Of a stretch of 64,000 bases of DNA, positions 17,123 to 26,988 are shown in pieces (position 1 is the stretch's first letter; every line of letters begins with the position of its first letter). The stretch comes from Haloglomus irregulare (GTDB lineage: Archaea > Halobacteriota > Halobacteria > Halobacteriales > Haloarculaceae): positions 1-64,000 of the forward strand of contig NZ_QMDX01000006.1 of the NCBI RefSeq assembly GCF_007421925.1, given 5' to 3'. The notes under the pieces are model-generated. The model searched no databases. It was not told the origin of the DNA and saw only the letters and a list, made by a program, of their open reading frames with translations. The position numbers and the translations under genes were made by a program.

Positions 17123-19111
17123 CTACTCGTCGGGGTGGCAGAACCGCATCGCCTCGCGCACGGCGTCGCGGTTCCCGATGAGGGTGATGCGGTCGCCCTG
17201 CTCCAGAACGAACTCGGCGTCGGGCACCCGGGTGTCGCCGTCCCGGGCGACCAGCGCGATGAGGACGCCGCCCGGGAGCTCCGGACCCACGTCCTGGACG
17301 GTCCGGCCGACCATCCGGTCGGCGGTGATCTCGATCTCCTGGACGTCGCCGGTCCGGCCGAGCTCGCCCATCCACTGGGAGAGCGCCGGCCGCTCGATGG
17401 CGTTGTCCATCGCCTGGGCCGTGGCGACGGCCGAGGAGATGGTCCGGACCCCGAGGTCCTCGAACGCCTCGACGTTGCCCGGGTTGTTCGCCCGGGCCAT
17501 CACCGTCTCGATCTCGAACTTGCTTTTCGCGAGCTGTGCTATGAGGAGGTTGGCGTCGTCGTCGCCGGTGGCGGCGACGAGGATGCGGCAGTTGTCGGCG
17601 CCGGCGGCCTGGAGGACCTCCGTGTCCGTCCCGTCGCCGATGTGGACCGTGTGGCCCTCGTTGCGCGCCGTCTCGACTACGTCCTCGTCGACCTCCACGA
17701 GGACGACGTTCTCCCCTCTGTCTTCGAGGCGGTCGGCCAGGGTTCGGCCCACCTGGCCGCCGCCGACTACGATTACACGCATTGGTATCACCTCGAGGAA
17801 CTCCGCGATTTTCCGGGCGGGGCCGCCCTCGAGCACGACCGTCGCCAGGATGACCAGGAACACCGTACCGACCAGCAGCGTCGAGCCGCTCGCGAGCGTC
17901 GCGGCCTCGGCACACAGCTCCGTCGTCGCGCCGGCGGGCGGGCTGGTACAGACCGTCCCGGCCTCGGCGCCGCCGCCGGCGAGTTCGGCCGCCTCCGCCC
18001 GCAGCGTGGCGGCCTCCGATTCGAGTTCGACCGCGAACAGCGTCGCCACGGACGCGGGGATGATCCCCCGCGGGCCGACGAAGCTCATGAAGACCCGCTC
18101 CCCGAAGGTGAACCGGTCGCCGACCGTCGAGATGAAGACCAGCGCCGGCCGGATGACCAGCGCCACCGCGACCACCACGAGGATGCCGCCCACCCCGAGC
18201 CGGAGCAGGTCCTCGAACCGGAGCAAGGCGGCCAGCGCGATGAAGACGAACGAGAGCACCAGCAGCGTGACGTCGCCCTTGAACTCGGAGATGTCCTCCT
18301 CGTAGGGGACGTCCAGATTGCCGAGCACGATGCCGGCGACGGCGACCGCAGCGACGCCGGCCTCGGAGAAGACGAAGTCGGCGGCCGCGAACGCCACCAG
18401 CGCCCCTGCAAGCACCAGTAGCCGGGCGTTCTGCGGGGCGTTCCCCGGCGACAGGTCCACGTACTGGAGCGCGTAGTAGAGCACCACGGCCACCACCGTC
18501 CCGATGACCATCCCTGTCCCCAGTCGCTCGATGAACAGGCGGAGGAACTCCGCGGGGGTCGACCCGCCGGTGACGATGACCTCGAAGACGACGACCGCGA
18601 GGATGGCGGCGGTCACGTCGTTGACGATGCCCTCCGTCTCGAGGGCCGCCTCCACCCGGTCGCGGACGGGGACGACCTCCATGATGGGCGTGATGACGGT
18701 CGGGCCCGTCGCCACCAGCAGCGCGCCGATGAGGAAGGCGAACTCCCAGGAGGTGTCGGCGAAGGCGAACCGGACGACGACCGCCGTCCCGACCAGTGCG
18801 ATGACGGCACCGATGGTGACGAGCCGGGTGGTCGCCGCCGGCGTCTCCCGGAACTTCTGCAGCCGGAGATGGAACGCCCCCTCGAAGACGATGATGGCGA
18901 CCGCGAGGCCGACGATGGAGGGTAGCGCCCCGCCGAACGTCGACCGGGTCACCAGCCCCAGCCCCTCGGGACCCAGGGCGATGCCCGCGCCGATGAGGAA
19001 GATGATGCTGGGTACCTCGAAGCGGTCGGCGAGTACCTGTGCGACCACGCCGATGCCGATGATGGACGCGACGAGGTAGAGCCCAGTGTTCGTGCCGGCT
19101 GCCATACGCAT
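17123..19111 (-). CDS. CPA1-type cation/H+ antiporter with RCK domains
   Basis: A 662-aa protein. Residues 1 to about 400 form a dozen hydrophobic helices of a monovalent cation/proton antiporter, including GPTVITPIMEVVPVRD and EGIVNDVTAAIL with the Asn-Asp pair of the electroneutral CPA1 group. From Met444 (MRVIVVGGGQVGRTLADRL) comes a TrkA-N/RCK nucleotide-binding domain with an acidic residue at VLVEVDED, then a TrkA-C domain (DRMVGRTVQDVG to the end). This suggests Na+/H+ or K+/H+ exchange gated by NAD(H) or a nucleotide. Two ATGs lie at 19111 and 19105; either may be the start. It ends in TAG. Confidence 0.88.
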   Translation of the reverse strand: MRMAAGTNTGLYLVASIIGIGVVAQVLADRFEVPSIIFLIGAGIALGPEGLGLVTRSTFGGALPSIVGLAVAIIVFEGAFHLRLQKFRETPAATTRLVTIGAVIALVGTAVVVRFAFADTSWEFAFLIGALLVATGPTVITPIMEVVPVRDRVEAALETEGIVNDVTAAILAVVVFEVIVTGGSTPAEFLRLFIERLGTGMVIGTVVAVVLYYALQYVDLSPGNAPQNARLLVLAGALVAFAAADFVFSEAGVAAVAVAGIVLGNLDVPYEEDISEFKGDVTLLVLSFVFIALAALLRFEDLLRLGVGGILVVVAVALVIRPALVFISTVGDRFTFGERVFMSFVGPRGIIPASVATLFAVELESEAATLRAEAAELAGGGAEAGTVCTSPPAGATTELCAEAATLASGSTLLVGTVFLVILATVVLEGGPARKIAEFLEVIPMRVIVVGGGQVGRTLADRLEDRGENVVLVEVDEDVVETARNEGHTVHIGDGTDTEVLQAAGADNCRILVAATGDDDANLLIAQLAKSKFEIETVMARANNPGNVEAFEDLGVRTISSAVATAQAMDNAIERPALSQWMGELGRTGDVQEIEITADRMVGRTVQDVGPELPGGVLIALVARDGDTRVPDAEFVLEQGDRITLIGNRDAVREAMRFCHPDE

Positions 19112-19172
19112 TGCTCGACACCCGGAGGTTGGTTAAGTCCCGTGACTTGCGCCCGGGCGACGACGGGGTGGG

Positions 19173-20074
19173 CTACGCCGTCCCCGCCTCGCGGCGGTCG
19201 AGGTAGCCAAGCACCCCCCGGACGTTCACCCTGGTCTCGGCGTGGGCCTTCCGCTCGCTCCACACCGCGTCCATCCCCGTGCGCCCGACGACGGCCTCGT
19301 CGTCCGCGGGGTCGATGCGGGCCTCGGCGATAGCCTCCACCCGGTCCGTGAGGGTGTCCGCGTACTCGACGAGCCGGTCGCCGGCCGGCACCGGGCCGAA
19401 GTGCCCGTAACAGATGGTCTCCGGGCCCATGCGCTGGAGCAGGCGCACGTCCTCGATACAGCCCTCGAAGTCGAGGTCGGCGGGCGGCGAGGTCGGCTCG
19501 ATGCGCTCCATCCGGGGGACGTAGATGCCGGCCGCGTCGGCCGCGAACACCGCCTCGGCGGCGTCGTCGTGGAACACCAGCTGGTGGGGCGCGTGCCCGG
19601 GCGCCTCGTAGGCGTCCAGCCGGCAGTCGCCCAGGTCCACCTCGCTCCCGTCGACTAGCTGGGTCAGGCGGCTGTCGGGGGCCGGCACCGGCTCGACGTA
19701 GTAGTCGATCCGCTCGCCTACCGCCGCCCTCGTGCCCGCCCACAGCCGCTCGGGGTCGACGAGATGGCGGGCCCCCGCTCGTGGACCAGCACCGCCGCGT
19801 TCGGGCACGCCGTCGCCAGGCAGCCCGCCCCGCCCGCGTGGTCGAGGTGGACGTGGGTCGGGAGCAGCAGCTCCAGCTCCTCGCGGGCGATACCGATCTC
19901 GTCGAGTGCGTCGAGCAGGAGGTCGCGGTCGGTGCCGATGCCCGTGTCGATCATCGCCGGGCGCTCGGTGTCGTCGATGTAGACCGCGCCGTAGTTCGGG
20001 GTGTCGTACATCCCCGTGTCGACGTAGTAGCAGTCCGGGACCGTCTCGACGGGGGCGACGTCACCGATGGCCAT
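19173..20074 (-). pseudogene. MBL-fold metallo-hydrolase, frameshifted
   Basis: The first frame, from the ATG at 20074 (MAIGDVAPVETVPDCYYVDT), carries the metal site LLLPTHVHLDHAGG and ends in frame at VLVHERG. The second resumes with ARHLVDPERLWAGTRAAVG and holds YEAPGHAPHQLVFHDD, ETICYGHFGPV and the C-terminus to TAG at 19173. The join is at a plus-strand C run (19772-19776) with five bases where six would keep the frame. Joined length (about 300 aa) suits a glyoxalase II-like hydrolase. Whether this is a true mutation or a sequencing error cannot be told here. Confidence 0.75.
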
Positions 20075-20172
20075 GCCCGAAGGCGGGCCGGGCTCCGTCT
20101 CAGTTCGGTCGCTGGGCGCGTGCCGAGCCGCACACGAGCTCGGGACACGCCGCCGTGGACCCCCCGAGCGCG

Positions 20173-21954
20173 TCAGTCCTCGGTCTCGGTCGTCCGGTCG
20201 TCGTCACTTTCCTCGTCGTCGGTGTCGTCATCGTCCTCCACCCCGTCGTCGTCCGTTTCGGTCTCCTCATCCTCCACCCCGTCGTCGTCCGTCTCGGTCT
20301 CCTCATCCTCCGCCTCCTCTCCATCCTCGGTCTCCTCGCCCTCCATCTCGTCGTCATCCGTCTCGGTCTCCTCGTCTTCCGTCCCGTCGTCATCCGCCTC
20401 GGTCTCCTCGTCTTCCGTCCCGTCATCGTCCGCCTCCTCACCGACATGGTCGCCATCGCCCTCGTGCTCGCTCTCGACGAGGGTCAGCGTCCCGTTGTCG
20501 ACCCGGTACTCGAGCTCGGCCTCGAACTCGCCCTTGACGAGCTCCAGCTCCAGCTCCTCGGTGTCGTCGGCGAGGGCGAAGCTCGTGGCCCCGCCGGCGT
20601 CGGTCGTCCCGACCGCCTCGTCGTTGGCGTACACCGTCGCGTTCCGGACCGGGCTCCCGTCGTAGTCGACGGTGACGGTCACGGTTCCGTCGTCGAGGCT
20701 GGCACTCGTCGCGAGCATGCGGACGGCCTCGGAGCGCTCCTCGCCGCCGAGGTCGAACTCCAGTTCGCCCTCGTCGCCGGCGGTCAGCTCGACCTCGCCG
20801 CCGGCGGGGAGGGTCACGTCGAGCGTGCCGTTCGCGTCCGTCGTCCCGACCGGCTCGCCGTTCAGCAGGACCGTCACGTCCGTCGCGGGCTCGCCGTCGG
20901 CCAGCGCCCGCACCGTGATGGTCTCGTTGGCACCGACGTCGCCCGAGGTGACCAGCAGCGCCAGTTCGCGCTCCTCGCCGTCATCCTCCTCCTCCTCGTC
21001 CTCCGGCTCCGCCTCGTTGGCCTCGTCCTCGTCGTCCGTCCGTTCGATCTCCTCCTCCAGCGAGAAGACCTCGCCGGAGGAGCCGTCGACGGCGACCGTC
21101 GCCGCGCCGGTCGAGCCGTTCGCGTCCAGGGTGAAGCTGAACCGGTAGGCGCCGTTGCCGCGGTCGACGGCGGCGCTCTGCAGGGTCCAGCTCCCGTTCG
21201 TCTCGGAGAGGGACTCACGGGCGGTCGCCAGCGCGTCGGACTGGTCCACCGTCAGCGAGCGGTCGCGGTCGCGGGGGCGCTCGAACTCGCGGGAGCGCTC
21301 CCCGTCCTCGCGCTCGACGCTGACCGAGAGCCCGTTGGCCGTCTCGACCTCGACCTCACCGCGGGTCTCGCCGGTGAACCGCTGGAGCAGGGCGTCCGTC
21401 CCCGGGCCGGAGACGTTGTCCAGACTCCGGACGGTCTCGCGGACCGCGCTCCCGTTGTAGCCGACGGCCTCCAGCTCCAGCGCCGAGACGGCGCCGGCGC
21501 GCTCCTGTAGCCGGTCGTAGCCGTTCACGACGGAGTTCGCGCGGGCGTTCAGCGTGGCCAGCCGCTGGGCGTACTGGTCACGCGTGAGTTCGCCCTCGCG
21601 GTAGGCCTCGGTGGCCTCGCGGTAGTCCTCGCTGATGGCCCGGGCCCGCTCGCGGAGCGCCTCGGCACGCTCGGCGATGGCCTCGGCACGGGCCTCCTCG
21701 TCCGCGGACTCGTACTCGATCTCGAACGCGGTCTCGTTCACCTCGGCGTCGACCTCCGACTCGGTGACCGCGAGCACCGTCGACAGCTGTGCGCCCGCGG
21801 TGACGTTCACCGTCGAGTTGCCGGACTGCTGTGTCGCCGCGTCCGTCGCGCCGACCGCGCTCTGCCCGCCCGTGACCGCCGCAGCGGCGCCGGCGGGCAG
21901 CGCGAGCCCGACGGCCACCAGCAGCGTCACGAGCAGTCGTGTAGCGTCTCTCAT
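20173..21954 (-). CDS. Secreted protein with coiled region, Ig-like segments and acidic repeat tail
   Basis: A 593-aa protein starting at the ATG at 21954 (MRDATRLLVTLLVAVGLALP), a Sec-type signal peptide. After a Thr/Ser-rich stretch comes a charged helical region (EEARAEAIAERAEALRERA), then beta-rich modules with repeated GEPVGTTDANGTLDVTLPAGG-like units resembling bacterial Ig-like/carboxypeptidase-regulatory folds, each followed by NATVYANDEAVGTTDAGG type copies. The last ~75 residues are an acidic repeat tail. No anchor is seen. Probably an extracellular or surface protein; precise role unknown. It is divergent from the membrane-anchored winged-helix gene 192 bp away. Confidence 0.75.
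   Translation of the reverse strand: MRDATRLLVTLLVAVGLALPAGAAAAVTGGQSAVGATDAATQQSGNSTVNVTAGAQLSTVLAVTESEVDAEVNETAFEIEYESADEEARAEAIAERAEALRERARAISEDYREATEAYREGELTRDQYAQRLATLNARANSVVNGYDRLQERAGAVSALELEAVGYNGSAVRETVRSLDNVSGPGTDALLQRFTGETRGEVEVETANGLSVSVEREDGERSREFERPRDRDRSLTVDQSDALATARESLSETNGSWTLQSAAVDRGNGAYRFSFTLDANGSTGAATVAVDGSSGEVFSLEEEIERTDDEDEANEAEPEDEEEEDDGEERELALLVTSGDVGANETITVRALADGEPATDVTVLLNGEPVGTTDANGTLDVTLPAGGEVELTAGDEGELEFDLGGEERSEAVRMLATSASLDDGTVTVTVDYDGSPVRNATVYANDEAVGTTDAGGATSFALADDTEELELELVKGEFEAELEYRVDNGTLTLVESEHEGDGDHVGEEADDDGTEDEETEADDDGTEDEETETDDDEMEGEETEDGEEAEDEETETDDDGVEDEETETDDDGVEDDDDTDDEESDDDRTTETED
20220..20433 (-). repeat. 36-bp tandem repeat encoding an acidic tail
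   Basis: About six imperfect copies of a 36-bp unit encode 12-residue blocks such as DDDGTEDEETEA and DDDGVEDEETET; one copy is a codon shorter. The tail contains only D, E, G, T, V, A and M. Such tracts change copy number easily by slippage. Confidence 0.75.
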
Positions 21955-22146
21955 ACACCCCACCCTTCCGCCGGAGCCCACATCAAGCCGGCAGACGCTC
22001 CCGACCCTTCGTGGCCGTTCCGGACGTTTGCAGACGTTTGCAGCGACCGCAAGCGCCCCGATAGCCACAGGAGAACCCGTAATGCCCTCTGGTAATACCG
22101 CGGTCGGCCACGCCGCTTTTGTCCCTCACTGGAGTACGGGAAGGCG

Positions 22147-23250
22147 ATGCCGACTGGTCGCGCGCTGGGCTGGTTCATGCTCGTTGCAGTTGTGTCGGCG
22201 GCCGGCCCCGGTGCCGTTGTGCCGGCCGCCCCCGGGTCGGCCGGGCAGGCGACCACCGAAACGGTCGGAACGGCCGACGCGGCGGGGGTGGTCGATGCTC
22301 GGGCGACCGCCCAGGACCAGCCCGCGGCCGACGGGACCGTCACGCGGGTCCGGGTGTACGCCAACGGGAGCGCGCGCTGGACGGTCCGGACCCGGACGCG
22401 ACTATCGAACGACTCGGCGGTCGAGGCCTACCGGCGGTTCCAGGACCGGTTCCGGAACGACACCGCGCGCTATCTGGACCCGTTCCGCCAGCGCATCCGC
22501 GGAACGGTCGCGAACGCCGAGAACGCGACCGGCCGGTCGATGACCGCGACCGGCTTCGCCGCCTCGACGAGCGTCCGGCAGCTCCCGCGCCGGTTCGGCG
22601 TCGTCACCTACTCGTTCACCTGGCGCGGGTTCGCGCGGCCGACGGCCGACGGCGTGGCCGCCGGCGATGTCTTCGTCGGCGGGTTCCTGCTGTCCTCGGG
22701 TGATACCCTGACGCTCGTCGCGCCGGCCGGCTACACGGTCGCTCGCGCCGAGCCGGCGCCGGACCGCAGCGACGGCGGCCGCCTCACCTGGCAGGGCCCG
22801 CGTTCGTTCGCCGACCGCCGCCCGGAGGCGGCGTTCGTACCGGGGGCGACCGACGGCGGGGCGGCGGGTGACGGGGTGGTGAACGACGCCGGCGGGGCCG
22901 ACGGGGTCCCGTGGTACTACCCCGTCAGCGGGCTCGCGCTCCTCGCGGGCGCCCTCCTCGCCGCGGGCCTGGCCTACCGCCGTCGGGGCGCGTCCGAGGC
23001 GGAAGCGACGACCGGCGGGGACGCCGGCGCGGCCAGTGCCGTCCCGGACGAGCCACTCAGCGACGCCGACCGGGTCCGGAAGCGGCTGGCCGAGGCCGAC
23101 GGCCGGATGAGACAGCAGCAGGTCGCCGAGGCGTTCGGCTGGTCGGCCTCGAAGACCTCCCGCACGCTGTCGGACATGGAGGACGAGGGCGTCATCGAGC
23201 GGGTCCGTATCGGCCGGGAGAACGTGGTCCGACTGACGGACGAGGAGTGA
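22147..23250 (+). CDS. Membrane-anchored winged-helix regulator with secreted N-terminal domain
   Basis: A 367-aa protein. It has an N-terminal signal helix (LGWFMLVAVVSAAGPG), an extracytoplasmic beta domain of about 200 residues (VTRVRVYANGSARWTVRTRTRL; FGVVTYSFTWRGFARP), one transmembrane helix near 260-285 (SGLALLAGALLAAGLAYRRRG), and a cytoplasmic winged helix (LAEADGRMRQQQVAEAFGWSASKTSRTLSDMEDEGVIERV). The arrangement matches a haloarchaeal family (DUF7345/DUF7343 from memory) and suggests a one-component regulator that senses outside the membrane and binds DNA inside. Targets are unknown; the divergent secreted-protein gene is an obvious candidate. Confidence 0.82.
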   Translation: MPTGRALGWFMLVAVVSAAGPGAVVPAAPGSAGQATTETVGTADAAGVVDARATAQDQPAADGTVTRVRVYANGSARWTVRTRTRLSNDSAVEAYRRFQDRFRNDTARYLDPFRQRIRGTVANAENATGRSMTATGFAASTSVRQLPRRFGVVTYSFTWRGFARPTADGVAAGDVFVGGFLLSSGDTLTLVAPAGYTVARAEPAPDRSDGGRLTWQGPRSFADRRPEAAFVPGATDGGAAGDGVVNDAGGADGVPWYYPVSGLALLAGALLAAGLAYRRRGASEAEATTGGDAGAASAVPDEPLSDADRVRKRLAEADGRMRQQQVAEAFGWSASKTSRTLSDMEDEGVIERVRIGRENVVRLTDEE

Positions 23251-23766
23251 GCGGACGTGGCCATCGGACCTCCCGCGGTGACGATAGCGGGTGCGACGAC
23301 GGGAGTCCCTTCGGAGCCCTCGCGCGCTTGCCCTTCGGGTCCATCAGGAGCGTGGCCCGTGGAGGCGCACTGTGGCCCTGCCCGTCCTCGGGTCGCGAGA
23401 GTTCGCGGGCCACTCAGCACGCGCGCTCGGCCCGTGGACCATCGGCCGGCCGGTGCGGAGAGCGCGCGAGCGCGGAGAGGTGTGTGGACGCCCTGCCCGG
23501 TCGGACCCCCCGCGAGCAGACGCTCGACGGGGAACAGGGGCCCTGACGGAATCGAAGGGTGTGCGGGTTCGGTCCCTGATGAGGCAAGCACTACAGCGAA
23601 CAGCGCGAGTGAGGAGCGCAGCGAGGCCCGGAGTCGAGAGCGCGAGGGCTTCGTAGCCGACCTCATCGGCTCCGGCGGAGCCGATGGAATAATGCGGCCT
23701 ATTACTGTATCATGTCTGTCATAAGGCACATACCGGGGACTCTCGTCCGATGTTACCCTTATATCC
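23251..23766. other. 516-bp gap between convergent genes, no gene seen
   Basis: The plus-strand winged-helix gene and the minus-strand msrB converge on this stretch. Frames here are Arg/Ser/Pro-rich and I support none of them. From about 23540 it has a purine-rich GCGAG/GCAGCGAG pattern common in haloarchaeal spacers, then a GGCTCCGGCGGAGCC hairpin near 23667, then AT-rich DNA (23690-23760) likely to act in termination. Confidence 0.45.
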
Positions 23767-24171
23767 TCACTCGTCCTCGTACTCCAGCGCGACGCCGTTG
23801 ATGCAGAACCGCTTGCCGGTCGGGTCGGGGCCGTCGTCGAAGACGTGGCCGAGGTGGCCGTCACACTCGGCACAGACGACCTCCGTGCGGACCATCCCGT
23901 GGCTGCGGTCCTCGCGGAGTTCGACGGCCCCCTCGTTGGCGTCGTAGAAGGAGGGCCAACCCGTGCCGGAGCCGAACTTGGTATCGCCGTCGAACAGCTC
24001 GGCGCCACAGCCCGCACAGTCGAAGCTGCCGTCGCCCTTCACATCCAGCAGGTCGCTGGAGAACTTCGGTTCGGTGCCCTGTTCCCGGAGGACACGGTAC
24101 TCCTCCTCGGTGAGGACCTCGCGCCACTCCTCGTCGGTTTCGGGCAGGTCCCGGGTATCTGACTCGCTCAT
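23767..24171 (-). CDS. msrB: Peptide-methionine (R)-S-oxide reductase MsrB
   Basis: A 134-aa cytoplasmic repair enzyme that reduces methionine-R-sulfoxide. Zinc ligands appear as CAGC and CAEC; the substrate site shows GTGWPSFYD and [10 protein letters not shown], and the catalytic Cys is in [11 protein letters not shown]. The ATG at 24171 ([20 protein letters not shown]) has GGAGGT directly before it. Length is normal for stand-alone MsrB; no msrA is in the window. Confidence 0.95.
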   Translation of the reverse strand: MSESDTRDLPETDEEWREVLTEEEYRVLREQGTEPKFSSDLLDVKGDGSFDCAGCGAELFDGDTKFGSGTGWPSFYDANEGAVELREDRSHGMVRTEVVCAECDGHLGHVFDDGPDPTGKRFCINGVALEYEDE

Positions 24172-24400
24172 ACCTCCAGTTGGTGTTGCGGCCTTTTGCC
24201 CGTTTCCCCCGCACGCGGTCCGGGCGGGCAGGCACGAGTCGGGGGCGACACGAGCCGACGGGCCGATACCGCGACCGTGTTCGCAGGGAGCGATCCACGA
24301 ACGCCCAGTTCCGGCCCGGAGGCGACAGGCGTTCCGGGAGGGAGTCACACACCGTCGACCCCTCCGTAACCGTTTTGCCCGGCCCTTGCGGACCGTCGGT

Positions 24401-26071
24401 ATGCCGACAGGGCCCGCGGAGTACGACCCCACCCTGGGGAACAAGTTCGTCTTCGTCACCGGCGGCGTCATGTCCGGGCTCGGCAAGGGAATCACGGCCG
24501 CCTCGACCGGTCGCCTCCTCGCCAACGCCGGGTTCGACGTGACCGCCGTCAAGATCGACCCCTATCTCAACGTTGACGCGGGGACCATGAACCCGTACCA
24601 GCACGGCGAGGTGTACGTGCTGAAGGACGGTGGCGAGGTCGACCTGGACCTCGGGAACTACGAGCGCTTCCTGGACATCGACATGACCTTCGACCACAAC
24701 GTCACGACCGGGAAGCTGTACAAGAACGTCATCGAGAAGGAGCGCGCCGGCGACTACCTGGGCAAGACCGTCCAGATCATCCCCCATATCACCGACGACA
24801 TCAAGCGGCGCATCCGCGAGGCCGCCGCGGGCCACGACGTGTGTATCGTCGAGGTCGGCGGCACCGTCGGCGACATCGAGGGGATGCCCTATCTGGAGGC
24901 GCTGCGCCAGTTCGCCCACGAGGAAGCGGAGGAGGACATCCTGTTCACGCACGTCACGCTCGTCCCCTACTCGCAGACGGGCGAGCAGAAGACGAAGCCG
25001 ACCCAGCACTCCGTGAAGGAGCTCCGCTCCATCGGCCTCCAGCCGGACGTCCTGGTCGGGCGCTGCGAGGACCGCCTGGAGAGCGACGTGAAGGAGAAGA
25101 TCGCGCTGTTCTGCGACGTGCCGACCGACGCGGTGTTCTCGAACCCGGACGTGGCGGACATCTACCACGTCCCGCTGATGGTCGAGGAGGAGGGGCTGGA
25201 CCAGTACGTGATGGAACGGCTCGGCCTGGCCGACGAGGCGCTGCCGAAGGCCGAGCGGGCCAACCGCTGGCGCGAGCTGGTCACCCGCGACACCTCGGGC
25301 ACGGTCGAGATCGCGCTCGCCGGCAAGTACGACCTCGAGGACGCGTACATGAGCGTCCACGAGGCGCTGAAGCACGCCGGGCTGGAACACGGCGTCGACG
25401 TCGAGGTGCTCTGGGTCGACACGGAGGACATGGACGAGGCACACCGCGCCCGGCTGGAGCGGGCCGACGGGCTGATCGTCCCCGGCGGGTTCGGCGCCCG
25501 CGGGACGGACGGCAAGGTCGAGGCCATCCGCTACGCTCGCGAGCACGACCTCCCCTTCCTCGGGCTCTGTCTGGGCTTCCAGATGGCCGTCATCGACCAG
25601 GCGCGCAACGTCTGCGGGCTGGCCGGCGCCAACTCCACGGAGTTCGACGACGACACACCACACCCCGTCATCGACATCCTGCCCGAGCAGTACGAGGTGG
25701 AGGACATGGGCGGGACGATGCGGTTGGGCGCCCACGAGACGGATATCGAGCCCGGGACGCTGGCCGCGGCGCTCTACGACGGCGCCGACAGCTGCACGGA
25801 GCGGCATCGCCACCGCTACGAGGTCAACCCCGAGTACATCGAGCGGCTGGAGGAGAGCGGCCTGGTCTTCTCGGGCACCGCCGCCAACCGGATGGAGATC
25901 CTCGAACTGCCGCGCGAGGAGCACCCGTACTTCGTCGGGACACAGTTCCACCCCGAGTTCCGGTCGCGGCCGGGCCGGGCGTCGCCGCCGTTCGTCGGCC
26001 TGCTCGATGCCGCCGTCGCGCGGGGGGGCGCGCCGGACAGTCGCGAGGAGCGCGAGGGGGTGAGCGCCTGA
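24401..26071 (+). CDS. pyrG: CTP synthase
   Basis: A 556-aa enzyme making CTP from UTP with ATP and glutamine. The synthase half opens with [16 protein letters not shown] (P-loop) and includes [20 protein letters not shown]. The class I glutaminase half has GGFGARG, catalytic Cys in [10 protein letters not shown], and the His/Glu pair in GTQFHPEF. The ATG at 24401 fits the family; a GTTTTGCC box lies about 25 nt upstream. The stop overlaps the next start (TGATG), giving a pyrG-guaA-small gene operon for nucleotide synthesis. Confidence 0.97.
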   Translation: MPTGPAEYDPTLGNKFVFVTGGVMSGLGKGITAASTGRLLANAGFDVTAVKIDPYLNVDAGTMNPYQHGEVYVLKDGGEVDLDLGNYERFLDIDMTFDHNVTTGKLYKNVIEKERAGDYLGKTVQIIPHITDDIKRRIREAAAGHDVCIVEVGGTVGDIEGMPYLEALRQFAHEEAEEDILFTHVTLVPYSQTGEQKTKPTQHSVKELRSIGLQPDVLVGRCEDRLESDVKEKIALFCDVPTDAVFSNPDVADIYHVPLMVEEEGLDQYVMERLGLADEALPKAERANRWRELVTRDTSGTVEIALAGKYDLEDAYMSVHEALKHAGLEHGVDVEVLWVDTEDMDEAHRARLERADGLIVPGGFGARGTDGKVEAIRYAREHDLPFLGLCLGFQMAVIDQARNVCGLAGANSTEFDDDTPHPVIDILPEQYEVEDMGGTMRLGAHETDIEPGTLAAALYDGADSCTERHRHRYEVNPEYIERLEESGLVFSGTAANRMEILELPREEHPYFVGTQFHPEFRSRPGRASPPFVGLLDAAVARGGAPDSREEREGVSA

Positions 26072-26988
26072 TGGTCGACGTCGACCAGTTCATCACGGAC
26101 GCCGTCGCCGAGCTCGAGGCGGAGGTGGGCGACGACGACGCCATCATCGCGCTCTCGGGTGGCGTCGACTCCTCCACCGCCGCGGCGCTGGCCTACGAGG
26201 CCGTCGGCGACCAGCTCACGCCCGTCTACGTCGACACCGGGCTGATGCGGAAGGGCGAGACCGAGGAGATCCGCGAGACGTTCGCCTACATGGACTCGCT
26301 GCGCATCGTCGAGGCGGAGGACCGCTTCCTCGGCGCGCTGGAGGGGGTGACCGACCCCGAGGCCAAGCGCCACGCCATCGGCGAGCAGTTCATCCGCGAG
26401 TTCGAGACCGTCGCCCGCGAGGAGGGCGCCGACGTGCTCGTCCAGGGCACCATCTACCCGGACCGCATCGAGTCCGAGGGGACGATCAAGTCCCACCACA
26501 ACGTCGGCGGGCTGCCCGACGCCGTCGACTTCGACCGCATCGTCGAGCCGATGCGGGACCTCTACAAGGACGAGGTCCGGGAGGTGGCCCGCGAACTCGG
26601 GCTGGACGCCATCATCTCCGAGCGGATGCCGTTCCCGGGCCCCGGCCTCGCCGTCCGCATCGTCGGCGAGGTGACCGCGGAGAAGGTCGAGGTCGCCCGC
26701 GAGGCGACCCACGTCGTCGAGGCGGAACTGGAGGAGTACGACCCCTGGCAGGCGTTCGCGGCCGTCCTCGGCCGCGCCACGGGCGTCAAGGGCGACAACC
26801 GCGTCCACGGCCACGTGGTCGCGGTCCGGTCGGTCGAGTCCCGCGACGGGATGACCGCCCGCGCCCAGGAGATCGACTGGGAGACGCTCCAGCGTATCCA
26901 GTCACGGGTCACCGGCCAGCTCGAGACCGTCTCGCGCGTCGTCTACGACGTGACGCACAAACCCCCGGCCACCATCGAGTATGAGTGA
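26071..26988 (+). CDS. guaA: GMP synthase, ATP-pyrophosphatase subunit
   Basis: A 305-aa protein with only the synthetase half of GMP synthase, as in archaea where the glutaminase is a separate gene (not seen in this window). The PP-loop reads [45 protein letters not shown] and the C-terminal KPPATIEYE are family landmarks. It converts XMP to GMP using ATP and ammonia from the partner subunit. The start ATG shares one base with the pyrG stop, indicating coupled translation. Confidence 0.95.
   Translation: MVDVDQFITDAVAELEAEVGDDDAIIALSGGVDSSTAAALAYEAVGDQLTPVYVDTGLMRKGETEEIRETFAYMDSLRIVEAEDRFLGALEGVTDPEAKRHAIGEQFIREFETVAREEGADVLVQGTIYPDRIESEGTIKSHHNVGGLPDAVDFDRIVEPMRDLYKDEVREVARELGLDAIISERMPFPGPGLAVRIVGEVTAEKVEVAREATHVVEAELEEYDPWQAFAAVLGRATGVKGDNRVHGHVVAVRSVESRDGMTARAQEIDWETLQRIQSRVTGQLETVSRVVYDVTHKPPATIEYE

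Noticed and set aside
20220-20433. Possible CRISPR array from periodic 36-bp units
   Set aside because: The units are imperfect, contiguous without spacers, and in frame as a D/E-rich protein tail.
22974-24017. 347-codon minus-strand frame across the winged-helix 3' end, the gap and msrB
   Set aside because: It overlaps two solid genes in antisense or another frame and has an Arg/Ser/Thr-rich composition.
23861-25951. Long minus-strand open frame opposite pyrG
   Set aside because: pyrG matches CTP synthase over its full length with all catalytic motifs; the reverse frame lacks domains.
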